Shown here: piece after piece, positions 44,271 to 56,874 of the stretch
Position numbering within the stretch: position 1 is the stretch's first letter
Layout of the letters: the number at the start of each line of letters is the position of its first letter
From: Archegozetes longisetosus
Lineage: Eukaryota; Arthropoda; Arachnida; Sarcoptiformes; Trhypochthoniidae
Assembly (NCBI GenBank): GCA_018873245.2
Contig: JAEMBT020000009.1
Coordinates: forward strand, 2,394,001-2,458,000
Length of the DNA stretch: 64,000 bases
Direction: 5' to 3'
The notes under the pieces: generated by a model
What the model was told of the DNA's origin: nothing
The model's database searches: none
The model's input: the letters and a program-made list of their open reading frames with translations, nothing else
Made by a program: the position numbers and the translations under genes

Positions 44271-46029
44271 TAGTATACGATTAGTATTTAAAAAATTTAT
44301 TTTTTGTTTCAAAACAATCAGATTCGCGTTAGGTTTGGTTTAAATAAAACCTAATTCGTCAAAATTAATACAATTTCAATGAAATCCTCAGAATTATAAA
44401 ATCTCCCATCAAATACTATATATCAATTAGCTATTGATTTAAATTGTATTCAAAGCTAAACTTGATTTCACTTTTGTTTTGGCTATAAATCGGAGAGAAA
44501 TCCTGTGTTGTATCACTTTTTGTACAAAATATCAATTTTCTGATTTATCTCATAAAAAATAATCGTTTTGATAAAAGAGAGTCTTAAGACCTTTCATAAA
44601 ACAAATTAATTGGAAAGATTTAGTCTATATTCAGACATTTATAGATGAGGATTTGAAGAATTTCAATACAAAACTAGCAAAATCCGAAATACAATCGGCA
44701 ACCAATTTTTTCTATCATAACTCAGACAAACGTGGCTGCAGATTAAAAATTTCGCGATTCATCAAAATTATCACAATTTATATTGTGATTGAGTAGAAAA
44801 GGCTTGAAGTCAGAAGAGACGCTATTCAAAAATTTATAGTCAGGCGAAACTCATAATATTCAATGAATTGATTTTATACTGAATTAAAACTATTTCAATT
44901 ACAAGTTTACTAAAAGCAGGTTCAAATTAAAATCTAACTGAGAATTAACCTATTTTTAAACTTTTGGTTAATTAAAATTTATTAATTGATAGAACTTTCA
45001 GATATAACTCTTGGAAAATTACGTGACAGCTAATGATGAGAAAAAAACTAGCAGTATATAATATTTAACTAATATATAAGTAGAATTAAATCTTCAATTA
45101 AACTAGTAAAAAGAGGGTTTCTAATAAAAGTGATTAGAAAAGTGAAAGAATAGTAAAAGTCATGGTGATCAGGGAGAAATGAAAATTTGAAAATAGAAGC
45201 CAAAAGAGTCATAAGTACAGTAGTAATAGGAATTTGTAATTAATATAGCCTAAAATCAGATCATTAAAACTAGTTAGTAATTGAGATAAAAGTAGTTTAT
45301 AGGTTTAGTTGAAATGAAATCTTTGTCAAACATTATAACCAATGTCGAAAATTACTTAAAGTTTATTTTGGTTTCGGTTTTACGAATAAATTTAAATACA
45401 TTAAAGTTTGCATAAATTTTTTATTATTTGAAATCCTTGAATATTCTCAGTTAAGGCAAAAAATAATCTAGTACTTTCCTAATTGCTAAGTTTGTTGTAC
45501 ATATTAATGAGTAATTTTAGCAACATTTTAAAAGTTAAGCATAATTTAAATTTGTCAACTCAGAAACAATAAGATTAGTTAAATTTTGTGTACAGTTGAA
45601 TTGATATAATACAAAGTTATTTTTTGTATCCTTTGTTAACCTATTGTCTGGTTAACTTAAAATCAAAAACAAAGTTTGAAAAATTCTAAAAACTTCTCAA
45701 AGTTCTTAATGAATGGAGATTTCTTACTCAAAATTTTTTTCAATAAAGAATGAGTTATCAACTAATCAAAACACAGGTTCAGTATGAATTAACGCATCTT
45801 TCAAGTTTAAATGGTTAAAAATTAGATAAGAGCGAGCAAAAAATCTATGGTCAACCTACTAGTCTTTAATAGCATAACTTAATAATAACTAGAGAACGGA
45901 TTTTTGGTCAAAACAAATCATATTTTTTGGTGGTTATTTGGTTACATAAATTTTATTATTTGGTAGCTATAATAAAATCGTACAAAAGTTGAATATTACA
46001 AGAAACCGTTATATTTTAAAATCAATAAC
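44271..46029. other. gene-free stretch
   Basis: Very AT-rich with frequent stops in all frames; no repeat pair or RNA gene recognised. Confidence 0.5.
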
Positions 46030-46330
46030 TTTTCATTGCTTTATATGCTTCATTTTTCTATTTTCTCATTAAGAATATGGTTGAAAATTGAAAAACTTCG
46101 CTCAATTGCTACAGGATTAAGAGGTGCATAAAGCAGTTTAATTTTCAAGTTACTATCTCAAGTATTTCTGAGATTTTCTACATCAGGAATTTTATCGAGA
46201 CATTTCTTAGGTTTCTGTAGTATGGAGACCAAAAGACTCTTTATCTTCTCCCACAATGTTGAGTTGTTCGCGAGACCTCAACTATTGGCTCTTATGTCAG
46301 ATATACAGAGTTGTTTTTAATCACAAAAGG
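46030..46330 (-). pseudogene. hAT transposase C-terminal remnant
   Basis: On the minus strand 46065-46140 reads KLLYAPLNPVAIERSFSIF followed by NHILNEK, the dimerisation motif of hAT transposases (YAPLTSVDVERSFS... type). Upstream, to about 46330, further fragments lie in other frames. Termini and target duplication were not found. Confidence 0.65.
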
Positions 46331-46415
46331 GTAACTTTAAAAAATTTGGTGGTTGTAACGATTTTCAGTGTTTTTTGGTGGTTTCGATGGAATTAATTTC
46401 GTTGAAAACGATCTC

Positions 46416-46614
46416 TAAAGTGTTTGCCAGCTAAGGATGAGGTAGTCCACGCCCACAAAATTTATAGAGAAGATTTCAACCAATCACGTAACATGTACGT
46501 CATGCATTCAACTTTAGCGCCAAAATAACGTAAAACGAAAAATGGAGTACTTATACTAACATTCGTACAAATTGAGGGCGTGGTTTACCTCATCCTTAGC
46601 TGGCAAGTACTTTA
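46416..46614. repeat. 199-bp MITE with GGGCGTGG arm motif
   Basis: GTTTGCCAGCTAAGGATGAG and its near-exact complement form 38-bp ends, with TA at both borders. The arms end in CCACGCCC, the same short word that fills the arms of the foldbacks at 7, 13 and 22 kb. Non-coding. Confidence 0.75.
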
Positions 46615-49031
46615 AGGTGTATATGTGTTAGTAGTATTAAAATCTGTGAATCTAGTGCTGAAAATAAAATTTGGGTTTTAACCAAAAATCCTTTCTCTAA
46701 TAATAGCACCATGTTAAATATAAACAATACTATAACTAATGAAAAGAGACGTTTTACTATTTCCGAAAACCTTTCAATATTAAGATCAGACTTGAACACT
46801 ATCGTCAGTAGAAACTTCATAAACATAACTACTATAAATTAAAGTTTTCGTTCAATAATATAGCTTTTAAATTACTGACATGGCTAGTGGTCACTTTCGG
46901 TAACTATAATACCTTATCTAGAGCCCACAGGTCACAATGAATGTAATGATACAAATATTTGGTGCCTACGACAACCACAAGCTGAGCTTTTAAGGTGTCA
47001 AACAAACAAACAAATACACACAAGTATTATTATATTGAATTTCCTTAATATGCGCACATACATATAAAAACTTCGTATAAACTTAGGATGTTTTATAAAA
47101 AAAAACAAAGTCAACTATTTATTATGTAACATACCACTAAACAAAACAATATTCATAAACAATCTCTCAATCAATACATTAATTAGACATTAATAGAACC
47201 AATGATTAATAAAAAATTTGTGTTCAAAAATATATTATTTATTATCAAAATGATTAAGAACTGGAGAGTCACTACTTTTAGGACTAGAGCAAGTATTAAT
47301 TGATTGATATTTTTTATCCTATATTATTTGTTTACTCATTTATAATTTGTTCAGAGATTATGGAGTGGCGCTCTTTTACACAGACATATTGAGTACTGTA
47401 TACTTAATACTTGTTTTAAGCGAACTGTAAACGAAAGCTAAAAACCTGACTAAAGCCTGTTTTTGGATAAACCAATTAATTAGTGTAAGAGAGAAACGCT
47501 TTTCCAGAAAAATTCTAGTGAAGGACAAAGTAGTAGTTTGCAAACAGGGTTTCACTCCTCTGCATCGTGCATTGGGATAAAATCTCTATAGTAAAGATGT
47601 TGGCTTTATTGCAAATATCAAACTTCAAAGTTTGATGCGAAGCAGGAAAAACTTTAAAACTATCGACAAAGTTAAGAATAATAGTTGTTTATGAAGTTCT
47701 AAAGTCTTTCCTGCTTTGCATCAAACTTTAAAGTTTGTTATTTGTTGTAAAGTCAACACCTTTACTATAAACATTTTTATCCCAATGAACGATACACAGT
47801 TTCTCAATCTCTTATTATTTTAACTATTACACAACAATAGCACCATCTTTTAAACACAGAGATACTATTAAAAAACGTTTTTAATGTGAGCAGATAAGCC
47901 CATAGTCCGAGAGATGTGGCTCTAGTTTGATTAATACTGAATTTTTTCAACTTAACTTTAATAGAGGTTTCCAAATTTTTCATTCAAATTGGTTCAAATT
48001 TCTATAAACGTTTGTCTCGTGCTTCCCAAAAAATCTAACTTAATTTTTTGGGAATTTTCACTGATTGAAAAACAATCTTCTCCGATGAGTTATAATCGGT
48101 TTATTTAACTCATGTTATGTAAAGGTCTACAACTCAAAACCGAAACCAATCAAACATTAAAGTTTTTCTTACTTATACTTTTACTATGAGTAAAATAAGT
48201 TTTGATGTCCGATTAGGTTCGGTTTTAATTATAGACCCTATATGAGACCTATTTAGAAATACTTGCTTAAGAGTTGTGCTGCAAAAATTTTTAGAGATAA
48301 TTCGTATCTAGCATGCATTGAACATATAATTTGAAAACGCACGATCAATTAAAAGTTTTTCTCAAATCTCTGACCATTTCTATAGAAGGTGACCACTTAT
48401 GCAATAAGGAGACAAATGAGCTTTGAAAAAATGTACATAGCCTGAGCGAGTGATGAGCTAGTGTAAACTTAATCTTAGTATACACTAGTAACGGTGATAG
48501 GGCTTCAATATGTTTATATAAGATAAATTGATAACTAAATCCAGAAACGTCAAAACTGATAGATTATTCCTCTAGCGGGATGGCTCAAAGTTTGCTATTG
48601 TTCCAAACGACGCTTAGTCGCACCTCAAGGCTTATTCATATTTGTAGATCCAATCTGTTTGGTTCATATAATTGTCGACATCTGATACCAGTTGAAGAGC
48701 CCTGTTGGCTTTTTATTTGCGTAATATTAGGATATGAGCTCAACGTTTATTTCTGATAAGCCATTTAATTAACATTTTTTTGAATTTTCAAATTTTACAA
48801 CAGATTTAACATTTAGTTGAAAGTCTTAATGCATAGTACAAAGTTCTGAAGCTTTTCAAACATAAACATGAAGTGGTATAAATAATATGAGAATTGAACA
48901 GTTAGGCATATTTTACTAGTTACTGACTAAACTTGTTCTGAGATACGTTTTACAGCACTAGTGTGTATTTCTGAAAAGACTTACCTGGTCAGTAGTGATT
49001 CATTAGAAAAGTAGAGATGTCTTAAGAAATT
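46615..49031. other. gene-free stretch with one MITE
   Basis: No ORF supported. Contains the hairpin element at 47556-47803. The part after 48400 precedes the first receptor fragment and may contain its unrecognisable 5' exon. Confidence 0.45.
47556..47803. repeat. 248-bp hairpin MITE
   Basis: Ends CATTGGGATAAAATC and its complement, then matched arms through TATCAAACTTCAAAGTTTGA and GCAGGAAA blocks, with a loop near 47650-47700. Non-coding. Confidence 0.75.
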
Positions 49032-49330
49032 TTGTTCTTATCCTAATATTTCTTATAAACACCGCTTCTTCTGTCAATTCTGAAACCAATGAATTATGTA
49101 AACTATTTAATGCTTGCTTGGCTTCTACTAAGAATAGAAACCATTGAATAGCAACCTAATGAAAGTTAGTATGAGATTACCTATTGATTTTATTTATTGA
49201 CTCACTAATTTTGCTTTAGTTGATGTCCTTTATTGAAAGAATTGGTAAAAAGAGTTGGATTCTATTGTTAAAAACTATTCATTATCAATTATTTTCGTGA
49301 ATATGAAGTAAAAATTTAATCATAAGTTCT
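49032..49330 (+). pseudogene. gustatory-receptor-like fragment A
   Basis: The end of exon 1 is readable (FVLILIFLINTASSVNSE, then LCKLFNACLASTKNRN) and stops at TGA; after a short intron-like gap comes TTTAG and a decayed exon 2 (LMSFIERIGKK then frame loss and stops). It is a clear relative of the copies at 54247 and 56875, with most of exon 1 lost. Confidence 0.75.
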
Positions 49331-50139
49331 AACAGAAAAATAACTTTAATCCTTTTCTTTATGTACAATGGAGAAATAAAGTCCTTTCTACCAGTTAATC
49401 AAAAAATATCCCCTTTTCCTTATCAACTTTGATTAGAAGAGAACTATGAGTATGAAGTTCTTATCTTTTATTATAACATTTTATACTATAAAAATATTCA
49501 TGTAGGAAAAAATATAACAAAATTACCACAAATTCTTGGGAGATTTAAATTCATTGATGAATTAAATATATAGTACCACTAATATTTAGTATATGACCCA
49601 AAGAACCTATGGCAGATTGATCGCTTCGTGACATACATCACTCATATTCGATTTTGACAAAAATTTCAAAAAACCAAAAAAAACTTAACCTTAATATGAC
49701 CTGTTTGACCAAACCTTTGAGCTCATTTTAAAACAGTTTTATAGCCTAAAGTTAAAGCGCACGATATCTTTATATTTCATACCTCTTCCTAACATCACAA
49801 TGATTTGATTGCGTTCAATTTTAGTGATTGACCATTAGCTCGATGCACGTTATTAACAAATTGCATGCTTTAATTTATCGAAATGACATGCTTTTTTGCA
49901 AAAATATGCACAAGATGTTTAATATTTTACGAAAAGACTCTTTTCGTAATACTCAACTTTTACTCTTTTGATAAGACCGTCGCATACCAGATTAGATAAA
50001 ATTTTTAAAGTCTTAATTTCTTATCAATTATTTTGTAATAGGAAGGACTTTATTTTGCGAGTGTACATCGTTATATTCTATCAGTGTATCTACCCTAATT
50101 GGAAGAAATAAAACTTCGAAATAATGAAATTTTTATAAT

Positions 50140-50215
50140 ATAATAGCTAATGTCATTCATTGAACAAATTGGTCGGAAAAGAGTTAAATTTTATTATCGG
50201 AAACTATAAATTATT
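50140..50215 (+). pseudogene. gustatory-receptor-like fragment B (exon 2)
   Basis: LMSFIEQIGRKRVKFYYRKL then a stop, directly after an AATAG acceptor-like site. It matches exon 2 of the receptor copies (TTGATGTCATTCATTGAA in the others). No exon 1 or 3 can be recognised around it. Confidence 0.7.
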
Positions 50216-50948
50216 AATAACTCGCATGGAAATAGAAAATTGTTTTTATTCTATGACAAGCTAAATATTCCCGAGACATTCTTATTAACAAACTATTGTG
50301 ATAACAGTTTTCTTTTTATAAAAAATTTGAAATCTCTATTTAAATAGTTATTAATTCTCATGATTTATGTGAAAATATTAAATATTCTATCTCTTATATA
50401 AAGAATATTTGTTAGAGTGTGAGATCAGACTTAAATTTTAGCTATAGTAAGCTTGAATGCTTTTTGTTAAATTTATCTTTTTCATACTTCGAAACACTTG
50501 AATCATCAAAAGTCAGGTCTGAAGACAGTGTTATTTTTGGAACATGGAGTCGTTCTAAACATGAACTTGGCTAAATTCTTTTTATGAAGAGTTATTCACG
50601 TAATATGCTTCTTCCAGGATGAAAAATTGAAATCAGGGGCTTCAATTTGAGATTTCAATTTATTTTACCTATTTCTCTATCAAAGAGTCAGGTTGGACTC
50701 GATAGAAAGTGCTTTGCTTTCTAATGTATTTTTGTTCTAGACTTACTTTTTCTGTAAGATTTTATTATACACCTTGCGAGGTAAATATAGAAAATCAAGA
50801 CATTCTGCCATAATTTCTTTATCTTTATAGACTTTTACATGAAATTTCGCACTTATTTGTAGTACTATATAATTAATCATAATATGAAATCAAATCTTTT
50901 CGAAAACAACATTCAGTCAATTATAATTCATTTTCAAATTTCTGGTAC
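50216..50948. other. gene-free stretch
   Basis: AT-rich remains, probably eroded receptor exons and intergenic DNA; nothing can be assigned. Confidence 0.4.
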
Positions 50949-51311
50949 GAAATAAATGTTGAAACTTTACCAAAATTTCAGGATTTGGATCAAACATGAT
51001 GAGACATCATGGTTAATCTTCGTCTGATATCTATGTAGACCTTATGGCTAGGTCAGAATAGATTTTATTGTCCTGAGCGATCAAGTTTGGCTATTCGACT
51101 CGAAACACGACCAGAAGTTCGGGAACCGAAACTTTGCCGAGAATTGAGATAATGACCGTGATTGTCAGAAATACGCAATCATTACGTTTGTGAAAAAATA
51201 CCATTTCTCGGTTTAATGGGTAGTTTGAAGCAGATAATAGCTTCGGGAATTCTTTACCGATTCTGATCATGTTTGATCCTGAAATTCTGGTAAAGTTTCT
51301 ATATTTATTTC
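50949..51311. repeat. 363-bp inverted-repeat element
   Basis: The ends GAAATAAATGTTGAAACTTT and the complement of AAAGTTTCTATATTTATTTC pair, with a further match CAGGATTTGGATCAAACATG against GATCATGTTTGATCCTGAA. The centre is GC-richer than its surroundings. Non-coding. Confidence 0.65.
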
Positions 51312-52546
51312 CCAGAATACAAATTATTAATAGACTTCAAATGAATTAAAACTGTTCTTTAATAAATGTTTCATTGTAACTTTGCCTTACAAACAATGAT
51401 ACAAAAAGTAAAAGATAATGATTACTATTACATAACTTTTGCTTTTTACAGTTTTTTGGCTTTTTTAATATTGTTAATTTTAGCTAGAATTATATAAATA
51501 CTTGTTTTTCTGTAATTTAGGGGCGGGACTTCGAAATGGCTACTTTCACAATGTCTAATTTCAGAATTGCTTATCTCTGTTTTGAGTCCCCTAATAACAG
51601 GTTGCCACAATGATTATCCTATTTTTCAAATTTTGCAATAAACCGAAAAATCCCTTGTGTTAATAACATTGAAAATTTGAATGAACGAAAAGTGTTTGGC
51701 ATTTTTAAGCCACTTGTTTTTTCAAAAAGAGGTCTGAATGAAATTTTTGAAATACCAAAGCATTACCTTAGGACTAACATACAAATATTTTTCGTTCTGA
51801 GCCTTACGTTTGTGACCTAAGCATCAGACGTATACATTAAGGCATAGATACATATAAGTTTTGGTCTCAGTTAATTATTGGTCTATTAAGTAATGCAAAA
51901 AATAATAAAGAGGTCTCTGACAAATCTTATTGCGGAGAGGTTTGATAGCATAAAAACAAAAACACTATGACATACCAATGATTTGCACACTTCACAAATT
52001 ACTTTTAGTGCTAGTTCTCATTATATCAAACCGCACTGAAGTCAAGCTAAAAGTTTGATAAAGATATGAAAGTTTGAATCAGTTTCTGAACTCTTAATCT
52101 GAATTGCCATCAATTTAAAAGTGGTATTCAATATTTCTTATGCTCATAGCCCAAGATGTAAAGCCCAGATTCAAAAGAAAAATTATTGACATGCGCTTAT
52201 CTGGTATAATGAGATTAATTTCAACTTGAAAACAATGAGCTTAGAATGGCCTTTACTATTTTATATTGCATTGTGCCCTTTTATATCGCTTTATATTATA
52301 TTATTATTGGCAGTAGCGGTAGCAACAGTAGCAGTACAATAGTATACAATACGATTACTAACTTACTGAACCTGAAGTCTGTTACATTTAGTGTAATTAT
52401 TCTGATGGAAACGTGAAAATCCGCTATAAGAGACAGAAAACAGAGTTTAACCAATATGGAATTAGTCATTTTGAAATTTTTCCAATTTAGGTAAATACAT
52501 ATACGTTTATTTATCAGTCAAGCGTAAATGATCTTGTACTGTGACC
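51312..52546. other. gene-free stretch
   Basis: No supported ORF, RNA gene or repeat pair. Confidence 0.45.
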
Positions 52547-53186
52547 TAGAGGTGCGCATCTATGAAATTTTTTGCATCCGCACCCGCAGTCAAAGAAGTG
52601 CGGATCACCCGCAAATAACCGCAAAAACTTTTATTTGAATTAAATCGAATGTAAATACAAATATCAACTATGATTAAGCATAAAATCTATATTCTATAAA
52701 ATAATATCAAAATTTGATATTATAAGTAACGGTTTATCGAGTTTTCTGTACATATTGAACATCTTCTGTCAGTTAAAGGTAATTCAACGTAAATGAAATC
52801 TTGCTCAGCGGATGGATTAGTTACTTGTATAGTTAAAATTCCTTTTGAAATAACTCTTAGTTTAGAAAATCTATCCTTACTTTCGTCCCGAAATTTCAAC
52901 AAACCATAAGTACAGTTGAAGTTACTTTGTAGATAGTGAACAACCGCTATAATACTTGTGTTATAGATTTTGCTCACAATCAATGAATTCAAGCACACAT
53001 TAGTTCATGATATTAAAATCTTGTGTTATTAATATAATAGTTGTTGAAGTAAAACTTATCTCGTTAACCATTGAATTAAGAGTTTAGTTGCAGATTATTT
53101 TAGGTGCGGATGTGAAAGAAAAGAATTTACAAACCCGCGGGCACCCGCACAGACCCGCAGGTGGGAATGTAAAATGAGCATCTCTA
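52547..53186 (-). mobile_element. hAT (Ac-type) remnant with GC-rich subterminal repeats
   Basis: The ends TAGAGGTGCGCATC and the complement of GATGCTCATTTT...TCTCTA have the hAT pattern TAGAGRTGCKCA. Flanking octamers CTGTGACC and CTATGACT match at 6 of 8. CCCGCA/GCGGAT words repeat near both ends. A minus-strand frame (52720-52998) carries SKGILTIQVTNPSAEQDF and LTDRRCSI, the hAT dimerisation motif. Length 640 bp: most of the transposase is gone. Confidence 0.75.
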
Positions 53187-53356
53187 CTATGACTGTAAAG
53201 GTAATAACTACAAGCTTAACGCACATAAAAGTTGTAGATTACACTTTCTATCTTATGATAGATCTACTTTATTATAGATTAATGTTAAACTCAAGATGAA
53301 CTACTAAATAAACATAAGAACTGTGCACGCGTTTTTATCTCACTATATTTCATGTA

Positions 53357-53928
53357 CAGGGTAAGAAAAAATGATTTTCTCGTAGTCTAAAGCAAAAACT
53401 ATTATAGTTAGAGCAAAATCGGTTGGATATTCTGATTTTACGTTAATAAAATACATTAAAGAAAGTTTATATTTAAAAACCTAATAAACGTGTAACGTTG
53501 TTAACGAACGATATTCTGTTAGTAAACCAACAGATATTAATACAATCTGTTTTTAATCGCTTTTTCATACTATTTTCATTGGTATTATTTGAAAAAAAGT
53601 TGACAATTAATGGCTGGATTAATTAATGATTCGGATGAGCAAAGATTCATCGATAGAATCAAATGCATTGCTTTTCGAGAGGCGAGAGAAAGCGGGGCTC
53701 AACTTATAACTCGAAAATGGATTGCAAATTAAAAAGAAGTGAGCAATGTGTAATAGACAATTGGAATAAAAGTGAACAAGAGTGTTATTCAAATTTTCAT
53801 ACTGAGTTTTAAAATAAACTCTTTCTGATGTATTTTTCAATGAAGAATCAGAATATCCAACCGATTTTGCTCTAACTATAATAGATTTTGTTCTATGCTT
53901 CTCTACGAAATCATTTTTTCTTACCCTG
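53357..53928. repeat. 572-bp MITE with about 95-bp terminal repeats
   Basis: CAGGGTAAGAAAAAATGATT and AGAGCAAAATCGGTTGGAT in the left arm recur inverted on the right; TA flanks both sides (53355-53356, 53929-53930). The ORF at 53619-53840 (minus) has no recognised domain. Confidence 0.8.
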
Positions 53929-54246
53929 TATATTAAAACATATCTGATATTATGAAAGTTTACTTATAATTTATTGATTCCTCATTTACGTTTCAAAAAA
54001 ACCATTAAAACAATTAACAGTAAGATGTAATTCATGTACTAATTGACTTTCAAGTTTAGCATTACCATAATATTCTATCTAAGGCGAAAAATATATTAGT
54101 ATAGTTTATTATATTTTAACGCGATAAGTGATAATTAACCTCAATTTTCCTCGAAAATAATTTAAATAATTTCACAAACATCTAGTCACCAGAGTTATCC
54201 TCATATCATAGTTAAAAGAACTGAAACTAAATCAAGGTACAGATAA

Positions 54247-55575
54247 ATGTCACTAAAAGTGGTTAAAAGACTAAAAGTACTTAATCCAGACGAATTATTG
54301 CCTGGAGATATTACAATAGCTAGTGCTGCGACTCATTTATATAGCATCGGATTATCTCTATTTCCAAATGGCTCGATAAAAAGAAATATTTTTCATAATC
54401 CTATTTTGATACTTATTGTTTATACACAACTCATCATAAGATCTTTCATATCATTGCTATTGTCTGATGAAGATTCAGATCTACTCGAATTCATTGGAGA
54501 TTTTTTTCACTTTATGAATCTTAGGCTTCATTTAAATATCGCTACAATTCTCATAACGCTATTAGCACTCGTATCACAAATGATTCATTATTACAATTAT
54601 AAGAATGATATAAAGCCTTCATATCTCAAACCATTTGAAATGATTTCTGGTTTAGTTTCACCAAAAAGTGTTGGTCTTACAAATGATGCACAAGTTTATA
54701 AAATAATAAAAGCGTCGAAGATGTCATTTCTCATATGTGAATGGTTTATAAAACTAGGATTTTTTCCAGGAGGTTTCATAGTTTGTATTCTGTTGTACAT
54801 TCAGAACGTTTCAATTGCAAAGATAATCCTTTTAGGCATTCCATACAGTTTACTTTTTGGTATTTCTCTGTATTTTGTATACCTAATCATAATTTGGCAA
54901 TTGATTTATTTCTACATAATCTGCTATTACTTGAGAATCAAACTGAGAGTTATTAATGAAAAACTGAAAGATAAAAATAAAACACTGAATTATTATAATA
55001 TAATCAAAATATTGAATTCCATATATTCAGAAATAAATGATTATAACAGTGATTATTGGTCGAAATTTTTACTATTAATTTGGATACTATTGGTCTTTAT
55101 TGTCAGTATTTTTTTATATTCTCCTATCTTCGGAAAAATGATTTTATATATCAGAATAATGTTCACTTACGCAGCTCTAATTTTTGTCTTTATCCTAATG
55201 TTTATTATAAACAACGCCTCTTCTGTCAATTCTGAAGCGAATAAGTCATATAAACTATTGAATGCTTGTTTAGCTTCTACTAAGGGTAGAAATCTATCGA
55301 ATAGCAATTGAATAAATGTTAGTATCCGATTATTTATTGAATTTGCTTATTGATTTATTTATTTTGTTTTAGTTGATGTCATTCATTGAAAGGATTAGTG
55401 ACAAAAGAGTTGGATTTTATTGTTGGAAATTATTCGTTATTGATTATTTTCGTGGATATGAAGTAAGAATTTAATCAAAAGTTCTAATAGAATAATAACT
55501 TCGATCCTTTTCTTTATGTAGATCTGTGCTGTTATTATCATGTTTTTCTTAAAAATAATTGATATGTCACTATAA
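54247..55575 (+). pseudogene. gustatory-receptor-like gene 1, one nonsense codon
   Basis: Exon 1 starts at ATG 54247 and codes for 354 residues with about six hydrophobic segments. Aligning with the intact copy, its donor should be GTTAGT at 55318, but TGA at 55309-55311 comes two codons earlier (AGA in the intact copy). Exon 2 (55373-55462, 90 nt, MSFIERISDKRVGFYCWK) and exon 3 (55522-55575, ICAVIIMFFLKIIDMSL then TAA) are both open with good splice sites. So a single base change removes the last 47 residues including transmembrane segment 7. Either a very young pseudogene or a truncated receptor. In arthropods such seven-helix proteins are tastant-gated channels in sensory neurons. Confidence 0.75.
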
Positions 55576-55741
55576 GACTTTTATTAAGTCGTTCGATTCA
55601 GGTTAGTTAATTGATTTCGTATGCCTTAACGTATGGTTTTAGAGAGAGAGAGAGAGAATTAAAAATTAGTTGATTTCTATTTTCACCACTGGGTTATATG
55701 CGAAACTTCAGCATATTATTATATAGGATTAAACGAGAGAC

Positions 55742-56100
55742 ACTCATTTGACCGACACTCATTTGGCCGACAAATTCGTTTGACAGACAAGTCAAATTTA
55801 TACAAGGTTTTCCTCTGTCAACGATAATATAATTGTTGTCCTCGTTTTATCGATAGTCACATTTGCAATAACTAAGAATGCAAGCCGAAGAAGTTGTTCG
55901 AACAAAAGATATCTGAAGGTATAGATCAGTACTGTTTTGATATCCTTTGTTCGAACAACTTCTTCGGCTTGCGATTCTTCAGCTATTAATGCAAATGTGA
56001 CTATCGATAAAACGAGGACAACAATTATATTATTGTTGACAGAAGAAAACCTTATATAAACTTGATTTGTCTGTCAAACGAATTTGTCGGTCAAACGCAG
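55742..56100. repeat. foldback between the two receptor genes
   Basis: Near-perfect arms of about 160 bp: TTCGTTTGACAGACAA, GTCCTCGTTTTATCGATAG and GCAAGCCGAAGAAGTTGTTC on the left all recur inverted, with a loop near 55925-55945. TTTGACCGACA/TTTGGCCGACA words repeat at the left end. Just before it lies a short GA microsatellite (55642-55658). Confidence 0.8.
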
Positions 56101-56239
56101 TAAACCCGGATTAAACTATATTCTGAAATGATAATCTGTAAAAACCTTATATCTACCAAGACCTTTTCTTTGGAGAACTTCACATATACGATATATTATA
56201 TAAGTATATAAATTGATATAACTCAATAGTATGTCTGAC

Positions 56240-56435
56240 AATATGCCTTTTTAAAATTAATTATTGATTATTATAAATAACGTAAATAATGTTAGATATT
56301 TCGCGATTAATTTGATGTAGCTTTTTGTGACTTTGTAACTTATTCACAAGTATGTCAAATTCAGCGATTTGATGCTTTGTGAATAAGTAATAAAATCACA
56401 TAGAAAATCTTTGATTTCAACTGATGATTATAATC
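56240..56435. repeat. MITE family A, copy 2
   Basis: The same core as at 37614: AACTTATTCACAAGTATG ... ATGCTTTGTGAATAAGTAA, then CAACTGATGATTATAATC. Same orientation as copy 1. Confidence 0.65.
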
Positions 56436-56874
56436 ATTTGTGTATATAATCACAAAATATCTAAAATTATTTATATCATCTACAAATATTCAAATGTTTC
56501 TCAAAACATCTTTGATGTTACGAAAACAAGTTTACTTATAATTAGTAAATTTACTTCATGTGCTCTTTTCTAATAAAAGAATCAATAGGATATAATTGAC
56601 AATGAGATCTTGTAATATAAAGGTATTACTAGTTGAAGCTAAAGTAAAACATAACCAAGGTATTACATCATAAACTAATATTTGAAGCAACAAAATTATA
56701 ATGATGAAAGTTTAATTTAAGGGAACACGAAAAGTGATCATTAACTTCTTATACTCCTATTATATCATTTAAAGCTTTTCTGAGAATACCTACTCATCAA
56801 AAGTTGTTTTCATATTATATGCAAGAGAACTGAACTCAACTGGCAAAATATCGATAAAACTAAAACAGCTAAAA

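Noticed and set aside
53619..53840. ORF inside the 572-bp MITE
   Set aside because: No domain; length is within chance for this composition, and part of it is terminal-repeat sequence.
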